Part shown: piece after piece, positions 44,087-57,772 of the stretch
Layout of the letters: each line of letters starts with the position of its first letter
Numbering within the stretch: position 1 is the first letter of the stretch
From: Duganella sp. BJB480
GTDB taxonomy: Bacteria > Pseudomonadota > Gammaproteobacteria > Burkholderiales > Burkholderiaceae_D
Assembly (NCBI GenBank): GCA_003416985.1
Contig: QVIN01000010.1
Coordinates: 178,584 to 242,583, forward strand
Length of the DNA: 64,000 bases
Reading direction: 5' to 3'
Position numbers and translations under genes: made by a program
Notes under the pieces: generated by a model
What the model was told of the DNA's origin: nothing
The model's input: only the letters and a program-made list of their open reading frames with translations
Databases searched by the model: none

Positions 44087-45262
44087 TTAGTTCATGACGT
44101 TGAGTTCTTCGGTGCGGCGCGGCGGGTAGGTCTCCCAGCGGCTGCATCCCGGGCACTGCCAGTAGAACTGGCGCGCCTTGAAACCACAGTGGCTGCACTG
44201 ATAGCGCGCCAGCTTTTGCGTATAACCGTGGACCAGGTTCTTGACCATGGACAGTTCCGGCACCAGGCTGGCCGGCGCATCCATCAGGCGCGCCTCCAGC
44301 AGCTTGTCCAGGCCCAGCAGGGTCGGCGTGCGGCGCAGCTCGTTGCTCACCAGCTGCTTGGCGGCGTCCACGCCGTCCAGCTCCAGCACCGCCTTGTAGA
44401 CCACCTCGATCAGGTCGATCGACGAGGCCTGCTCCAGGTAGGACTTGAGCAGGTTCACGCCTTCCTGCGGACGCCCCACCTTGCGGTAGGCGTCCATCAT
44501 GCGCTGCGCCACCAGCGCCGTGTGCGGCACGCTGATCTGCTCGACGCGGCGCCAGGTCAGCAGCGCGCCCTCGACATCGCCCTGCGCCAGCTGGGCGTCG
44601 CCGCTCAGCATGGTGGCGCGCACGTTGACGCGGTCCGCGTGCAGCGACTTGTCCAGCAGCGGCAGCGCCTCCTCGGGATGCATGTGCACCAGCGCGTCCT
44701 GCGCCAGCTCGCAGTAGAACTGCGCGATTTCCTTCTGGCGCGCACCGGCGCCCGATTCCTGCAGGCCGATCGCGGCCTCGATGGCGCGCGGCCACTCCTT
44801 CTCGCGCTGGAAGATCTCCAGCAGCGCGCGGCGCGCCGGCACGGCGTACTGGCCGCTGACCATGGCGGTGAAGGTCTCCTCGGCGCGGTCCAGCAGGCCG
44901 GCCTTCAGGTAGTCCATGCCCAGCTCGTACTGCGCGTGTTCCTTCTGCTCCTGCGGCAGGTCCGGGCGCGACAGCAGGTTCTGGTGCACGCGGATGGCGC
45001 GCTCGGTCTCGCCGCGGCGGCGGAACAGGTTCCCCAGCGCGAAGTGCATGTCGGCCGTTTCGGTGTCCATGCGGACGATTTCAATGAAGGCGTCGATGGC
45101 CTTGTCCGGCTGCTCGTTGAGCAGGAAGTTCAGGCCCTTGAAGTAGGCGCGCGGCAGCGTGCGCGATTCCGACACCAGTTGACGTATGTCGACGCGCGCG
45201 GCGACCCAGCCCAGTCCGAAGAAGACCGGGATCCCCAATAACCACCAGAGTTCGAATTCCAT
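44087..45262 (-). CDS. lapB: Lipopolysaccharide assembly protein LapB
   Basis: A 391-residue inner-membrane-anchored TPR protein. A single N-terminal helix ([19 protein letters not shown]), about nine TPR repeats, and a C-terminal rubredoxin-type metal site ([20 protein letters not shown], two CxxC pairs) are all present. LapB recruits the FtsH protease to degrade LpxC and so balances LPS and phospholipid synthesis in enterobacteria; the same job is inferred here. It follows lapA with a 12-base gap. Confidence 0.93.
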   Translation of the reverse strand: MEFELWWLLGIPVFFGLGWVAARVDIRQLVSESRTLPRAYFKGLNFLLNEQPDKAIDAFIEIVRMDTETADMHFALGNLFRRRGETERAIRVHQNLLSRPDLPQEQKEHAQYELGMDYLKAGLLDRAEETFTAMVSGQYAVPARRALLEIFQREKEWPRAIEAAIGLQESGAGARQKEIAQFYCELAQDALVHMHPEEALPLLDKSLHADRVNVRATMLSGDAQLAQGDVEGALLTWRRVEQISVPHTALVAQRMMDAYRKVGRPQEGVNLLKSYLEQASSIDLIEVVYKAVLELDGVDAAKQLVSNELRRTPTLLGLDKLLEARLMDAPASLVPELSMVKNLVHGYTQKLARYQCSHCGFKARQFYWQCPGCSRWETYPPRRTEELNVMN

Positions 45263-45274
45263 GCTTTATGTTTT

Positions 45275-45577
45275 TTATTGTGTGTTGACGCTGTCCGGCT
45301 GCGGCTGGGCGTTGGCCTGCAGCGCGCTCGACTGCAGCGTGGTGATGGTGGTTTTATGCTTGTTGGTCTCGCGGCGGTGGCGGAACACGGTGGGCGTCAG
45401 CGCCAGCACGCCCAGGAAGGCGCCGGCCACGAAGAAGCCCAGCAGCATCAGGACCAATGGTCCGTGCAGGTCATAGTGCAGGAAGAAATGCAGATCGACT
45501 TCCTGCGTGTTCTTCAGGGCAAAGCCAAAAAACAGGACGAAAAGAACGAATCCAATAATCGTGGATATGAATTTCAT
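45275..45577 (-). CDS. lapA: Lipopolysaccharide assembly protein LapA domain-containing protein
   Basis: A 100-residue DUF1049/LapA protein with two transmembrane helices (MKFISTIIGFVLFVLFFGFA and LVLMLLGFFVAGAFLGVLAL), the standard hairpin of LapA, followed by a soluble tail rich in Gln and Thr. ATG 45577 is chosen because AGGAAA precedes it and the family starts MK-I-.-; the longer reading extends into the upstream terminator. Co-occurrence with lapB supports the assignment. Confidence 0.88.
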   Translation of the reverse strand: MKFISTIIGFVLFVLFFGFALKNTQEVDLHFFLHYDLHGPLVLMLLGFFVAGAFLGVLALTPTVFRHRRETNKHKTTITTLQSSALQANAQPQPDSVNTQ

Positions 45578-45604
45578 TAGCCAGGTTTCCTGTTCAGTAA
45601 TTCT

Positions 45605-45634
45605 AAAAAAAAGCGGCATCCGTAGACGCCGCTT
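45605..45634 (-). terminator. Rho-independent terminator after ihfB
   Basis: On the minus strand AAGCGGC (45628-45634) pairs with GCCGCTT (45611-45617) across a 10-base loop and is followed by eight T residues (45612-45605). It separates ihfB from lapA. Confidence 0.85.
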
Positions 45635-45656
45635 TTATTTTAACTCATCAGACGCT

Positions 45657-45962
45657 TTAGTCCTCGATGATCGGTTGCCCGACCATCGCGTCGACCCGCT
45701 CGCGCAATTGCTTGCCCGGCTTGAAATGCGGCACCCGTTTTTCAGGCACCATCACTTTGTCGCCCGACTTCGGATTACGTCCGATGCGCGGTGGCCGGCT
45801 GTTCAGAGCAAAGCTGCCAAAACCGCGGATCTCGATGCGCTGACCGGTCGCCAGGGCGTTGGTCATCGCATCCAGAATGGTCTTGACGGCATACTCCGCA
45901 TCTTTGGCCACCAGCTGAGAATAACGCTCAGCCAGGCGGTTGATCAACTCGGACTTAGTCAT
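45657..45962 (-). CDS. ihfB: Integration host factor subunit beta
   Basis: A 101-residue HU/IHF-family DNA-bending protein. [17 protein letters not shown] is the usual IhfB start, and [20 protein letters not shown] is the beta-arm with the DNA-intercalating proline. It acts as a heterodimer with IhfA (not in the window) in transcription, replication and recombination. Ten bases after rpsA, the conserved cmk-rpsA-ihfB order. Confidence 0.95.
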   Translation of the reverse strand: MTKSELINRLAERYSQLVAKDAEYAVKTILDAMTNALATGQRIEIRGFGSFALNSRPPRIGRNPKSGDKVMVPEKRVPHFKPGKQLRERVDAMVGQPIIED

Positions 45963-45972
45963 CGACTAGTTC

Positions 45973-47661
45973 TTAGTTCTTGTTGTCGAACTTGGCTTTC
46001 AACAGCGCGCCCAGGCTGGTGGTGCCCGAAGCTGCGTTGTTGTCGGTCGCGGCCATCTTCTGCATGGCTTCTGCAGTTTCGGCGCTGTCTTTAGCTTTGA
46101 TCGACAGTTGGATCGAACGTGCTTTGCGGTCGATGTTGATCACCAGAGCCTCGACGGAATCGCCGACTTTCAGGTGGGTGCCAGCATCTTCCACGCGGTC
46201 ACGCGAGATTTCCGACGCGCGCAGGTAGCCTTCAACTTCTTCGGACAGTTGGATCACGGCGCCTTTAGGCTCAACCGATTTAACGGTGCCGGTGACCAGC
46301 GCGCCCTTGTCGTTCATGGCTGCGAAGTTGTTGAATGGGTCGCCTTCCAGTTGCTTGACGCCCAGGGAAACGCGCTCGCGCTCAACGTCGATGGCCAGAA
46401 CGATGGCTTCCAGTTCGTCACCTTTCTTGAAGCGACGCACGGCTTCTTCGCCGGTTTCGGTCCAGGACAGGTCGGACAGGTGCACCAGGCCGTCGATGTT
46501 GCCGGCCAGGCCGATGAACACGCCGAAGTCGGTGATCGACTTGATCGCGCCACGGACTTTATCGCCCTTCTTGTGGGTCACGCCGAAGTCATCCCATGGG
46601 TTCGCTTTGCACTGCTTCATGCCCAGCGAAATACGGCGACGCTCTTCGTCGATTTCCAGAACCATGACTTCAACTTCGTCGCCCAGCTGGACAACTTTGT
46701 TTGGAGCGACGTTCTTGTTGGTCCAGTCCATTTCCGAAACGTGGACCAGGCCTTCGATGCCTTGTTCAACTTCAACGAACGCGCCGTAGTCGGTCAGGTT
46801 GGTGACTTTACCGAACAGACGGGTGCCTTGTGGGTAACGACGGGACAGACCGGTCCAAGGATCGTCGCCCAGTTGCTTCACGCCCAGGGACACACGGTTC
46901 TTCTCTTGATCGTACTTCAGGACCTTGGCGGTGATTTCCTGGCCAACGGTCAGCACTTCCGATGGGTGACGCACACGACGCCATGCCAGGTCGGTGATGT
47001 GCAGCAGGCCGTCGATACCGCCCAGATCCACGAACGCGCCGTAGTCGGTGATGTTCTTGACGACGCCGGTAACCACGGTGCCTTCTTTCAGGGTTTCCAT
47101 CAGTTTCTGACGCTCTTCGCCCATCGAAGCTTCGATGACGGCGCGGCGGGACAGAACGACGTTGTTACGCTTGCGGTCCAGCTTGATCACTTTGAATTCG
47201 AGGGTCTTGCCTTCGAATGGGGTGGTGTCCTTGACTGGACGGGTGTCGACCAGCGAGCCCGGCAGGAAGGCGCGGATGCCGTTGGTCAGAACGGTCAGGC
47301 CGCCCTTGACTTTGCCGTTGACGGTACCGACAACGATTTCGCCCGATTCCATGGCTTTTTCCAGTGCCAGCCACGAAGCCAGACGCTTGGCCTTGTCGCG
47401 CGACAGGATGGTGTCGCCGAAACCGTTTTCGAGCGATTCGATCGCCACGGAAACGAAGTCGCCTACTTTGACTTCCAGTTCGCCGTGGTCGTTCTTGAAT
47501 TCTTCAACTGGGATGAATGCTTCCGATTTCAGGCCGGCGTTGACGATCACGAAGTTGTGATCCAGACGAACGACTTCAGCCGAGATCACTTCGCCCGAAC
47601 GCATGTCTTGACGCGACAGGGATTCTTCGAAGAGGGCTGCAAAACTTTCCATATTAGACAT
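45973..47661 (-). CDS. rpsA: 30S ribosomal protein S1
   Basis: A 562-residue protein with six S1 RNA-binding domains. Domains 1-2 (residues about 20-180) bind the ribosome and domains 3-6 (about 190-530) bind mRNA; repeated [20 protein letters not shown]-type blocks and SLGVKQL segments are clear. GGAAG precedes the ATG. Codon use is more biased towards few codons than in neighbours, as expected for a highly expressed gene. The 96-base gap upstream (47662-47757) may hold its own promoter or autoregulatory leader. Confidence 0.96.
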   Translation of the reverse strand: MSNMESFAALFEESLSRQDMRSGEVISAEVVRLDHNFVIVNAGLKSEAFIPVEEFKNDHGELEVKVGDFVSVAIESLENGFGDTILSRDKAKRLASWLALEKAMESGEIVVGTVNGKVKGGLTVLTNGIRAFLPGSLVDTRPVKDTTPFEGKTLEFKVIKLDRKRNNVVLSRRAVIEASMGEERQKLMETLKEGTVVTGVVKNITDYGAFVDLGGIDGLLHITDLAWRRVRHPSEVLTVGQEITAKVLKYDQEKNRVSLGVKQLGDDPWTGLSRRYPQGTRLFGKVTNLTDYGAFVEVEQGIEGLVHVSEMDWTNKNVAPNKVVQLGDEVEVMVLEIDEERRRISLGMKQCKANPWDDFGVTHKKGDKVRGAIKSITDFGVFIGLAGNIDGLVHLSDLSWTETGEEAVRRFKKGDELEAIVLAIDVERERVSLGVKQLEGDPFNNFAAMNDKGALVTGTVKSVEPKGAVIQLSEEVEGYLRASEISRDRVEDAGTHLKVGDSVEALVINIDRKARSIQLSIKAKDSAETAEAMQKMAATDNNAASGTTSLGALLKAKFDNKN

Positions 47662-47757
47662 TGTAACTTCCAGGTTACCAACAAGGCTCGCGATATGCGA
47701 CTTCAGTTGGGTTAGGGTTGATAAACGCCACGGCCATCAGAGCGACCGCGACACCAG

Positions 47758-48426
47758 CTATTTACCGATGGCCGCATACCACTGCAACACCTGGGCGACC
47801 GCTTCGTCAGCGGTCATATTCGAGGTGTCGAGCACATGCGCCCCCTCTGCGGGGACCAGCGGCGCGATGGTCCGGTTCGTATCCCGGTCGTCCCGCGCCT
47901 GCAAATCCATCAGTAGGTCTTCCATATTAGCAGAAATTCCTTTGCCAATCAATTGCTTATAGCGGCGTTCCGCGCGCGCCGCCACACTAGCGGTCAAAAA
48001 CACCTTCAGCGCGGCGTTCGGGAAGATCACCGAGCCCATGTCGCGGCCGTCCGCCACCACGCCCGGCGCCTTGCGGAAGCCCAGCTGCAGCCCCAGCAGC
48101 GCGTGGCGCACGGCGTGGAATGTTGCTATTTTTGAAGCGGTGTTGCCCACCTCCTCCGCACGGATGGCCTCGGTGACGTTTTCGTGCGACAGGATGATGT
48201 CGCCGCCCTGGAAGCTGCACTGCAGGTGCTCGGCCAGCTTGGCCAAGGCGTGCTCGTCGTTCAGATCGGTGCCGCGGCGCAGCGCCGAGAGCGCGGTCAA
48301 ACGGTACAGGGCGCCAGAATCCAGGTAGTGGAAGCCGAGCTTATCGGCGACGCGGTGCGCGACGGTGCCCTTGCCGGATGCGGTGGGGCCGTCGATGGTG
48401 ATGACTGGAATTGGGGAAGTGGCCAT
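47758..48426 (-). CDS. cmk: Cytidylate kinase
   Basis: A 222-residue nucleoside-monophosphate kinase for CMP and dCMP. P-loop [47 protein letters not shown] and [19 protein letters not shown] are standard Cmk blocks. The start is the ATG at 48426 ([14 protein letters not shown]); the reading upstream of it lies within aroA in another frame. It follows aroA by 14 bases and precedes rpsA. Confidence 0.94.
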   Translation of the reverse strand: MATSPIPVITIDGPTASGKGTVAHRVADKLGFHYLDSGALYRLTALSALRRGTDLNDEHALAKLAEHLQCSFQGGDIILSHENVTEAIRAEEVGNTASKIATFHAVRHALLGLQLGFRKAPGVVADGRDMGSVIFPNAALKVFLTASVAARAERRYKQLIGKGISANMEDLLMDLQARDDRDTNRTIAPLVPAEGAHVLDTSNMTADEAVAQVLQWYAAIGK

Positions 48427-48440
48427 TTGATTTAGATTGT

Positions 48441-49754
48441 TTATTTTGCTATCGCCGCGAAGGCGGCGAAATACTCGGGGAAGGTCTTGCCCACGCACTT
48501 GGGATCGTTGATCCGCATGACGTTGCCCTTGCGGGCGGCGCCGTCCAGCGACACCAGCGAGAAGCACATCGCCATGCGATGGTCGTCGTAGGTGTCGATG
48601 GTGGCCGGCGTGATGACGGCCGGCGGCGTGACCTTGATGTAGTCGGGGCCCTCCTCGACGATGGCGCCGACCTTGCGCAGCTCGGTGGCCATGGCGGCGA
48701 TGCGGTCGGTCTCCTTGACGCGCCAGCTGGCGATGTTGCGCAGCGTGCTGGTGCCGTCGGCGTACAGCGCGGCGATGGCGATGGTCATGGCGGCGTCGGG
48801 GATGTGGTTGAAGTCGGCGTCGATGGCTTTCAACACGCCGTTCGACTTGGCCTCGATCCAGTTGTCGCCCATGGTGATCCGCACGCCCATCTGCTCCAGT
48901 GCGGCGGCGAAGCGCACGTCGCCCTGGATGCTGTCCTTGCCCACGCCCTCGACCCGCACCGGCCCGCCGGCGATGGCGCCGGCCGCCAGGAAGTAGGACG
49001 CCGACGATGCGTCGCCCTCGACGTGGATGGTGCCGGGCGACTGGTAGACCTGGCCGGGCTGGATGGTGAACGACTCCCAGCCGTTCTGCTCCACCGTCAC
49101 GCCGAAGCGGCGGATCAGGTTGAGCGTGATTTCGATGTAGGGCTTGGAGATCAGCTCGCCGATCACGTCGATGCTGATCGCGTGGTCGCGCGCCATCAGC
49201 GGCGCCACCATCAGCAGCGCGGTCAGGAACTGGCTCGAGACGTCGCCGCGCACCGACAGTCGCTGCGCGTGGATCTTGCCCTGCTTGATGTGCAGCGGCG
49301 GGAAGCCGGGATTGCCGGTGTATTCGACGTTGGTGCCGGCCGCGTTCAGGGCGTCCACCAGGTCGCCGATCGGGCGCTCGTGCATGCGCGGCACGCCGTG
49401 CAGCGTGTAGTCGCCGCCGATCACGGCCAGCGCGGCGGTCAGCGGACGGATAGCGGTGCCGGCGTTGCCCATGAAGAGGTCGGCAGATTTATTCGGCAGC
49501 ACGCCGGCCACGCCCTTGACGTGGTGGATGGTGCCGGTGGCGGTCTTCTCCTCGGTCCACTGCACGCCGAGCGAGCGCAGGGCGGCCAGCATCACGGCCG
49601 TGTCGTCCGAGGCCAGCAGGTCGACGATGTCGACGTCGCCCTGCGACAGGGCCGACAACAGCAGGATGCGGTTGGAGATGGATTTCGAGCCCGGCAGGCG
49701 CACCGCGCCCTGCACGTGGGCGACCGTTTGCAGGTCGATATATTCGTGGGTCAT
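48441..49754 (-). CDS. aroA: 3-phosphoshikimate 1-carboxyvinyltransferase (EPSP synthase)
   Basis: A 437-residue enzyme making EPSP from shikimate-3-phosphate and PEP in the chorismate pathway. [19 protein letters not shown] and [17 protein letters not shown] are the diagnostic loops; the Gly and Pro at the glyphosate-site positions are of the class I (sensitive) type. The C-terminal [11 protein letters not shown] is conserved. ATG 49754 follows GGAAACC at good spacing. It follows tyrA by 14 bases. Confidence 0.95.
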   Translation of the reverse strand: MTHEYIDLQTVAHVQGAVRLPGSKSISNRILLLSALSQGDVDIVDLLASDDTAVMLAALRSLGVQWTEEKTATGTIHHVKGVAGVLPNKSADLFMGNAGTAIRPLTAALAVIGGDYTLHGVPRMHERPIGDLVDALNAAGTNVEYTGNPGFPPLHIKQGKIHAQRLSVRGDVSSQFLTALLMVAPLMARDHAISIDVIGELISKPYIEITLNLIRRFGVTVEQNGWESFTIQPGQVYQSPGTIHVEGDASSASYFLAAGAIAGGPVRVEGVGKDSIQGDVRFAAALEQMGVRITMGDNWIEAKSNGVLKAIDADFNHIPDAAMTIAIAALYADGTSTLRNIASWRVKETDRIAAMATELRKVGAIVEEGPDYIKVTPPAVITPATIDTYDDHRMAMCFSLVSLDGAARKGNVMRINDPKCVGKTFPEYFAAFAAIAK

Positions 49755-49768
49755 GCTGGTTTCCTGAA

Positions 49769-50695
49769 TTAGTCTGCTTTGTCTTGCGACGGCGGCACCT
49801 CGGCCGCCTCGATCGCTGTAATCCACTGGTGGCGGGCGCGCTGGGCGTTGGCGTACACGCTCTCCAGCCCTGCCCCGTCACCGGCGGCGAGACGGGCACG
49901 CAGGCCCGTTAATTGTGCCAGATAGGCATCAAGCTCCGTCAACAATGCCGACTGGTTGGCCAGGCTGATGTCGCGCCACATTTCGGGCGACGACCCCGCG
50001 ATCCTCGTGAAATCGCGGAAGCCGCTGGCCGCATACTGAAACAGTAAATCCGCATGCGGTTTGTTCGCGATGTCGTCCACCAGCGCATAGGCCAGCAAAT
50101 GCGGCAAATGGCTCACGGCGGCAAACACCTTGTCATGTTCTTGCGGCGTCAAACGGTGGATGATCGCATCGCAGGCGCGCCACGCGGCCGCCACACGCTC
50201 GACATCCTGCGCCGAATTCTCATCCAGCGCCGTCAGCACCACCTTCTTGCCGACGTACAGATCGTCGATCGCCGCCTCGGGACCATTGGTCTCACGGCCG
50301 GCGATCGGATGGCCCGGCACGAACTGGGCGACCTTGCCGCCCAGCGCGCGCCGCGCCGAGGCCACCACGTCGGACTTGGTGCTGCCCGCGTCGGTGACCA
50401 CGGTGCCCGGCTGCAGATGCGGCGCCATCGCCGCCAGGATCGCCTCGGTCTGCGCCACCGGCGCGGCCAGCAGCACCAGGTCGGCGCCTTGCAGCGCCTC
50501 GGCCATCGTGCAGCCGCCGCCACCAGCGTCGGCGACGCCGATCACGTCGATGATGCCCAGCTCCTGCGCGCGCTTCAGCGAAGCGGCGGACCGCCCCATG
50601 CCGACCACGCTGCCGACGGCGCCGGCCTTCTTCAGCGACCGCGCAAACGATCCGCCGATCAGGCCCACGCCAAAGATGACGACCTTGTTCAACAT
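49769..50695 (-). CDS. tyrA: Prephenate dehydrogenase
   Basis: A 308-residue NAD-dependent prephenate (or arogenate) dehydrogenase, the tyrosine branch. NAD fold [20 protein letters not shown]; active-site region [17 protein letters not shown] and [20 protein letters not shown] (catalytic His). Its ATG shares the last base of the hisC stop (TAATG), showing translational coupling. No ACT domain is seen. Confidence 0.94.
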   Translation of the reverse strand: MLNKVVIFGVGLIGGSFARSLKKAGAVGSVVGMGRSAASLKRAQELGIIDVIGVADAGGGGCTMAEALQGADLVLLAAPVAQTEAILAAMAPHLQPGTVVTDAGSTKSDVVASARRALGGKVAQFVPGHPIAGRETNGPEAAIDDLYVGKKVVLTALDENSAQDVERVAAAWRACDAIIHRLTPQEHDKVFAAVSHLPHLLAYALVDDIANKPHADLLFQYAASGFRDFTRIAGSSPEMWRDISLANQSALLTELDAYLAQLTGLRARLAAGDGAGLESVYANAQRARHQWITAIEAAEVPPSQDKAD

Positions 50696-51804
50696 TACTC
50701 CGCCAAGGCCTTGGTCAGCGCCGCGATCAGCACCGCGTTCTCCTGCGACAGGCCGATGGAGATGCGCAGCCACTCCGGCAGGCCGTAGTTGCCGACCGGG
50801 CGCACGATCACGCCCTGCTTCAGCAACGCCAGGTTCACGCGCGCGCCGGCGCCGGCATCGTCGCCAACCTTGACCAGCACGAAGTTGCCATACGACGGCA
50901 CGTACTGCAGGCCCAGTTTATCGAAGGCCTCGGTGAACTGCTGGTAGCCGGCGGTGTTGTTGACGGCGCTCTGCTTCAGGAACTCCTTGTCGTTGAGCGC
51001 CGCGATGGCCGCAGCCTGCGCCAGCGAGTTGACGTTGAACGGCTGGCGGATGCGGTTCATCAAATCGGTCAGCGCCGGCTGGGCGATGCCGAAGCCCACG
51101 CGCAGGCCGGCCAGGCCGTACGCCTTGGAGAAGGTGCGCGAGACCAGCAGGTTGGGATACTTCTTGACCCACTCGGCCGATTCGAACTGGTTTTCCTCGG
51201 CCAGGAATTCGTTGTAGGCCTCATCCAGCACCACCACCACGCCGGCCGGCACCTTGTCCAGGAAGGCCTGGATCTCGGCGGCCGGGATGAAGGTGCCGGT
51301 CGGATTGTTCGGGTTGGCGATGAAGACCAGGCGCGTGTCCTCCTCGATCGCCGCCAGCATGGCCGGCAGGTCGTGGCCGTGGTCCTTGGCCGGCACCACG
51401 ATGTGGCGCGCACCCACGCCCTGCGTCGCCAGCGCGTACACGGCGAACGAGTACTGCGAGTACACCACCGACTGGCCGCGCTCGACGAAGGCGTGGGCGG
51501 CGATTTCCAGGATGTCGTTGCTGCCGTTGCCCAGCGTGATCCACTCGGCCGGCACGCCATAGCGCTTGGACAGCGCCCCCTTCAGATCGAAACCATTGGC
51601 GTCCGGGTAGCGGCCCAATTCAGCGGCGGCGGCGTTCATCGCCTGCACCGCCGATGCCGGCACGCCGAACGGGTTCTCGTTCGACGCCAGCTTGACGATG
51701 GCCTCTTCATCGAGGCCGAATTCGCGCGCGACTTCCGCAATCGGTTTGCCCGCCTGGTAAGGAGCGATAGCGCGGACGTATTCGGGGCCGTAATTCTTGG
51801 ACAT
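50695..51804 (-). CDS. hisC: Histidinol-phosphate/aromatic aminotransferase
   Basis: A 369-residue class I/II PLP aminotransferase of the HisC family. KLASNENPFG at the N-terminus, FIANPNNPTGTF, VLDEAYNEF and the PLP lysine in SRTFSKAYGLAGLRVGFG are conserved. A second HisC (HisC2) in the pheA-tyrA-aroA cluster is usual in betaproteobacteria and probably transaminates phenylpyruvate and hydroxyphenylpyruvate or prephenate rather than, or besides, histidinol phosphate. Overlaps tyrA by one base. Confidence 0.92.
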   Translation of the reverse strand: MSKNYGPEYVRAIAPYQAGKPIAEVAREFGLDEEAIVKLASNENPFGVPASAVQAMNAAAAELGRYPDANGFDLKGALSKRYGVPAEWITLGNGSNDILEIAAHAFVERGQSVVYSQYSFAVYALATQGVGARHIVVPAKDHGHDLPAMLAAIEEDTRLVFIANPNNPTGTFIPAAEIQAFLDKVPAGVVVVLDEAYNEFLAEENQFESAEWVKKYPNLLVSRTFSKAYGLAGLRVGFGIAQPALTDLMNRIRQPFNVNSLAQAAAIAALNDKEFLKQSAVNNTAGYQQFTEAFDKLGLQYVPSYGNFVLVKVGDDAGAGARVNLALLKQGVIVRPVGNYGLPEWLRISIGLSQENAVLIAALTKALAE

Positions 51805-51832
51805 GGTCTCTCTCAGATTCTCGTTAAAAAAA

Positions 51833-52906
51833 TTAGTTCAGGCTGACCGGGTAGGAACCCAGCACCTTGAAGAAGGCCGCGTTGTTCTGCAGTTCCTCCA
51901 GCGCCTTGGCCACGCCTTCGTCCTGCACATGGCCTTCGACGTCGACGTAGAAATAATATTCCCACGTGCCGGTGCGGGCCGGACGCGATTCGAAGCGCGT
52001 CATCGACACATTGTGGCGCGCCAGCGATCCAAGCAGGCGGTAGATGGAGCCCGCCTTGTGCGGCGCGGCCAGCGCCAGCGAGGTGCGGTCCTGGCCGGAG
52101 CGGCCGGCCTGCAACTGGCCGATCACGGCGAAGCGCGTGCGGTTGTGCGGATCGTCCTGGATGTTGGCCTTGACCGTGCCAAGGCCGTAGCGCACGCCGG
52201 CGCGTTCGCCGGCGATGGCGGCGATGGTGTGGTCGTCGCGCGCCATGCGGGCCGCTTCGGCGTTGGACGAGACGGCGCGGCGCTCGATGTCCGGGTAGTT
52301 GTTGTTCAACCAGATCTGGCACTGCGCCAGCGCCTGCGCGTGGGCGCAGATGGCGGTGACGCCGTCCATGTTGCCGGTGCCGCTCAGCAGGCTGTGACGC
52401 ACCGCCAGCGACACCTCGCCGCTGATCGACAGCGACGTATGCAGCAGCAGGTCCAGCGTGCGGCCGATCGCGCCTTCGGTCGAGTTCTCGACCGGCACCA
52501 CGCCGAATTCGGCGGTGCCGGCCTCGGTGGCGCGGAACACCTCGTCGATCGACGAGCAAGGCAGCACATCGACGGCGGTGCCGAACTGCTGGTACGCGGC
52601 CTGCTCGGTGTAGGTGCCGGCCGGGCCGAGGAAGGCGATGGTGACGCGCTTCTCCAGCGAGCGGCAGGCGGACATGATCTCGCGCCAGATGGTTTGCAGC
52701 TCGACGTCGCCCATCGGGCCGGGATTGCGCTCGGCCACGCCGCGCAGCACCTGCGCCTCGCGCTCGGGACGGAATACCGGGGCGTTGGTTTCGGCCTTGA
52801 CGTGGCCGACCTGCTGCGCCACTTTGGCGCGCTGGTTCAACAGGTCGAGGATCTGCGCATCGATGGCGTCGATCTGCTCGCGCAAGGGTGTCAGTTTGTC
52901 AGTCAT
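51833..52906 (-). CDS. pheA: Chorismate mutase/prephenate dehydratase (P-protein)
   Basis: A 357-residue bifunctional enzyme of phenylalanine synthesis. AroQ-type chorismate mutase at residues about 1-90 (LREQIDAIDAQILDLLNQRA), prephenate dehydratase at about 90-270 (IAFLGPAGTYTEQAAYQQFG, PVENSTEGAIGRTLDLLL) and an ACT regulatory domain at about 275-355 with the phenylalanine-site ESRP motif (MTRFESRPARTGTWEY). It follows serC by 7 bases. Confidence 0.95.
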   Translation of the reverse strand: MTDKLTPLREQIDAIDAQILDLLNQRAKVAQQVGHVKAETNAPVFRPEREAQVLRGVAERNPGPMGDVELQTIWREIMSACRSLEKRVTIAFLGPAGTYTEQAAYQQFGTAVDVLPCSSIDEVFRATEAGTAEFGVVPVENSTEGAIGRTLDLLLHTSLSISGEVSLAVRHSLLSGTGNMDGVTAICAHAQALAQCQIWLNNNYPDIERRAVSSNAEAARMARDDHTIAAIAGERAGVRYGLGTVKANIQDDPHNRTRFAVIGQLQAGRSGQDRTSLALAAPHKAGSIYRLLGSLARHNVSMTRFESRPARTGTWEYYFYVDVEGHVQDEGVAKALEELQNNAAFFKVLGSYPVSLN

Positions 52907-52913
52907 GATGGGT

Positions 52914-54008
52914 TTATTTTCCGGTGCGGCCTGCGAATTCGTTCAAGTAGTCCACAAGCGCCTGCACGCCCTCGATGGGCATGGCGTTGTAGATCGATGC
53001 GCGCATGCCGCCGACGGACTTGTGGCCCTTCAGTTGCAGCAGGCCGCGCGCCTTGGCGCCGGCCAGGAATGCCTCATTCTGACTCTCGTCCCTCAGGTAG
53101 AAGGGAACGTTCATGCGCGAGCGGTTTTGTTTCGCCACGCGGGTCTGGTAAAAATCGTCGGCGTCGAGCGCCGCGTACAGCAGCTCGGCCTTGGCGATGG
53201 CGCGCTTCTCCATCTCGGCCACGCCGCCCTGCTTCTTCAGCCACTGGAACACCAGGCCGGCGATGTAGATGCCGTAGGTGGGCGGCGTGTTGTACATCGA
53301 CTCGTTGTCGGCCACCAGCTTGAAATCGAACGCCGACGGGCAGGCCGGCAGCGCCTTGCCCAGCAGGTCTTCGCGGACGATGACGATGGTCACGCCGGCC
53401 GGGCCGATGTTCTTCTGCGCGCCGGCGAAAATGAGGCCGTATTTCGACACGTCGATGCGGCGCGACAGGATGTGCGAGGACATGTCGGCCACCAGCAGCA
53501 CGCCGTCCTGCGGCGCCGGCACGCCGGCGTCGAAGTCGAACTCGATGCCGTCGATGGTCTCGTTGGTGCACATGTGCAGGTAGGCCGCGCCGGGCGTGAG
53601 CCTCCACTCCGACTGCGGCGGCACTTGCGTCGTCGACGAGGCGGCGACATTCACGTTGGCGTACTTGGCGGCTTCCTTGATGGATTTGCCCGACCACGAA
53701 CCGGTGTGGATGAAATCGATGGTCGCTGGCTGCGGCTTGTGGCCGACGAGGTTCAGCGGCACCAGGGCGTTCTGCGACAGTCCGCCGCCCTGCATGAACA
53801 AGATCTTGTAGTTGTCCGGTACTGCCAGCAGCTCGCGCAGGTCGCGCTCGGCCGCCTTGTAAATCGAAATAAACTCCGGTCCGCGGTGGCTCATCTCCAT
53901 GACGGACATGCCGCTGCCATGCCAGTCCAGCATCTCGGCAGCGGCTTGCGCCAGCACTTCCTTCGGCAACACGGCGGGGCCGGCCGAAAAGTTATAGATA
54001 TGAGTCAC
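52914..54008 (-). CDS. serC: Phosphoserine aminotransferase
   Basis: A 364-residue class V PLP aminotransferase of serine and pyridoxine synthesis. [20 protein letters not shown] at the start, MSHRGPEF, and the PLP lysine in [20 protein letters not shown]. Position between the DUF2059 gene and pheA is conserved in betaproteobacteria. Confidence 0.95.
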   Translation of the reverse strand: MTHIYNFSAGPAVLPKEVLAQAAAEMLDWHGSGMSVMEMSHRGPEFISIYKAAERDLRELLAVPDNYKILFMQGGGLSQNALVPLNLVGHKPQPATIDFIHTGSWSGKSIKEAAKYANVNVAASSTTQVPPQSEWRLTPGAAYLHMCTNETIDGIEFDFDAGVPAPQDGVLLVADMSSHILSRRIDVSKYGLIFAGAQKNIGPAGVTIVIVREDLLGKALPACPSAFDFKLVADNESMYNTPPTYGIYIAGLVFQWLKKQGGVAEMEKRAIAKAELLYAALDADDFYQTRVAKQNRSRMNVPFYLRDESQNEAFLAGAKARGLLQLKGHKSVGGMRASIYNAMPIEGVQALVDYLNEFAGRTGK

Positions 54009-54018
54009 GTTGCGGTCC

Positions 54019-54558
54019 TTATTTTGCGTTTTGTTTTTCCTGGAGCTTCTGCATCACCGGGCCGACGCGGCGCGCGGCGATCTGCTGGCCGATCTGCATG
54101 GCTTCAGCCGTCAGCTTGGGCATGGTGGCCAGCATCTTGGCGCCGATCGGCGTGCGGTAGAAGGCGGTGATCTGTTTCAGTTCGTCGGCGCTGTAGGTGC
54201 GCGCGTACAGCGGCACGGTTTCGGTCATGATTTCTTCGATCATGCCCGGGTCGGTGATCACGCCTTGCAGCGTGGAGACGACGGCCGGCAATTCGGCCTC
54301 CATCTTCGCCATTTCGGCCGCCTTCTGTTCGGGCGTGGTCTTCGGATTGCCCTTGATGGCGGCTTCGGCGCCGGCGCGCATGGACTGGCCGATATTCAGC
54401 GACATCTGCTGCATAATGCCGGTCATCATGGTGCGGTAGCTCATCGCCTCGAACAGCTCGCGCGCGGCAGCGGTGGACGCGGCGTCGGCCTGGGCGAATG
54501 CCGGCGCGGCGCCGGCCAGGGTGAATGCGGCTACGATGCTGATTACGATCTTTTTCAT
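54019..54558 (-). CDS. DUF2059 domain-containing exported protein
   Basis: A 179-residue periplasmic protein with a signal peptide ([22 protein letters not shown]) and a C-terminal DUF2059 domain ([37 protein letters not shown]). DUF2059 proteins are all-alpha and of unknown function. The gene lies 10 bases before serC and after gyrA, an order conserved in related genomes, although the gyrA terminator separates it from gyrA. Confidence 0.88.
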   Translation of the reverse strand: MKKIVISIVAAFTLAGAAPAFAQADAASTAAARELFEAMSYRTMMTGIMQQMSLNIGQSMRAGAEAAIKGNPKTTPEQKAAEMAKMEAELPAVVSTLQGVITDPGMIEEIMTETVPLYARTYSADELKQITAFYRTPIGAKMLATMPKLTAEAMQIGQQIAARRVGPVMQKLQEKQNAK

Positions 54559-54584
54559 GTACGCCTCTGAGAATTTTTCGGAAT

Positions 54585-54642
54585 AAAAAAGCGGGACCAG
54601 TCTTATTGTCGCATTTATCCGCGCAATAAACCTGACCCCGCT
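54585..54642 (-). terminator. Terminator after gyrA
   Basis: On the minus strand a long imperfect stem (54624-54642 with 54590-54608, closing AGCGGG/CCCGCT) is followed by six T residues (54590-54585). A second hairpin, CCCCGGACC/GGTCCGGGG at 54645-54664, lies just upstream. Confidence 0.75.
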
Positions 54643-54680
54643 CTCCCCGGACCAGGGTCCGGGGCGGTGTGTGCTACAAC

Positions 54681-57326
<2,646 letters not shown>

Positions 57327-57772
57327 TGGCGGGTCGACTGATCTTTGACTGTGGTTTATTAAGCAATGTATGCCGCACGTACTGCATTTCTAGCGCCTCT
57401 CCATACGGACAGGCAAGCGTGCGATTTTAGCATGCGCGCACAGCAACCAGCACAATTCCGGCGCGCCGCCCGCCATTGCTGGGGCCCGCCGGTCAGGCGC
57501 ACGTTGTAACGCCATGTAATAGTCATGACACATTACTCAATTATTATCGATAATCACGTTGCAACAAAACAACATTTTGGTCGGAATCAAAAAGGACTCG
57601 TGTCACGCCCTTTTCACGCCCAAAGATCGCTTGTGGCAAAATGGATTAGAAGTTAATTGCTCGTTTCGCAATCGGGAGACAGGCGCGCCGTACCCTCGTG
57701 GTAGAATTCGCCCCACGTATTACTACGTCGCGCAGTTTTTCTGCGGATATCACCCCCGAAAGGAAGAAAAAT
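57327..57772. other. 446-base divergent intergenic region between gyrA and ompA
   Basis: No gene is seen. It holds the gyrA promoter candidate, a perfect 12-base palindrome ATTATCGATAAT (57543-57554), a TCACGCCC direct repeat (57603-57610 and 57614-57621) spaced by one helical turn, and a TAGAAT (57702-57707) that could be the ompA -10. The length suggests a long regulated leader for ompA. Confidence 0.5.
57387..57416 (-). promoter_or_regulatory. Possible gyrA promoter
   Basis: Minus strand TTGCCT (57416-57411), 18-base spacer, TAGAAA (57392-57387), 61 bases upstream of the gyrA ATG. Sequence prediction only. Confidence 0.35.
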
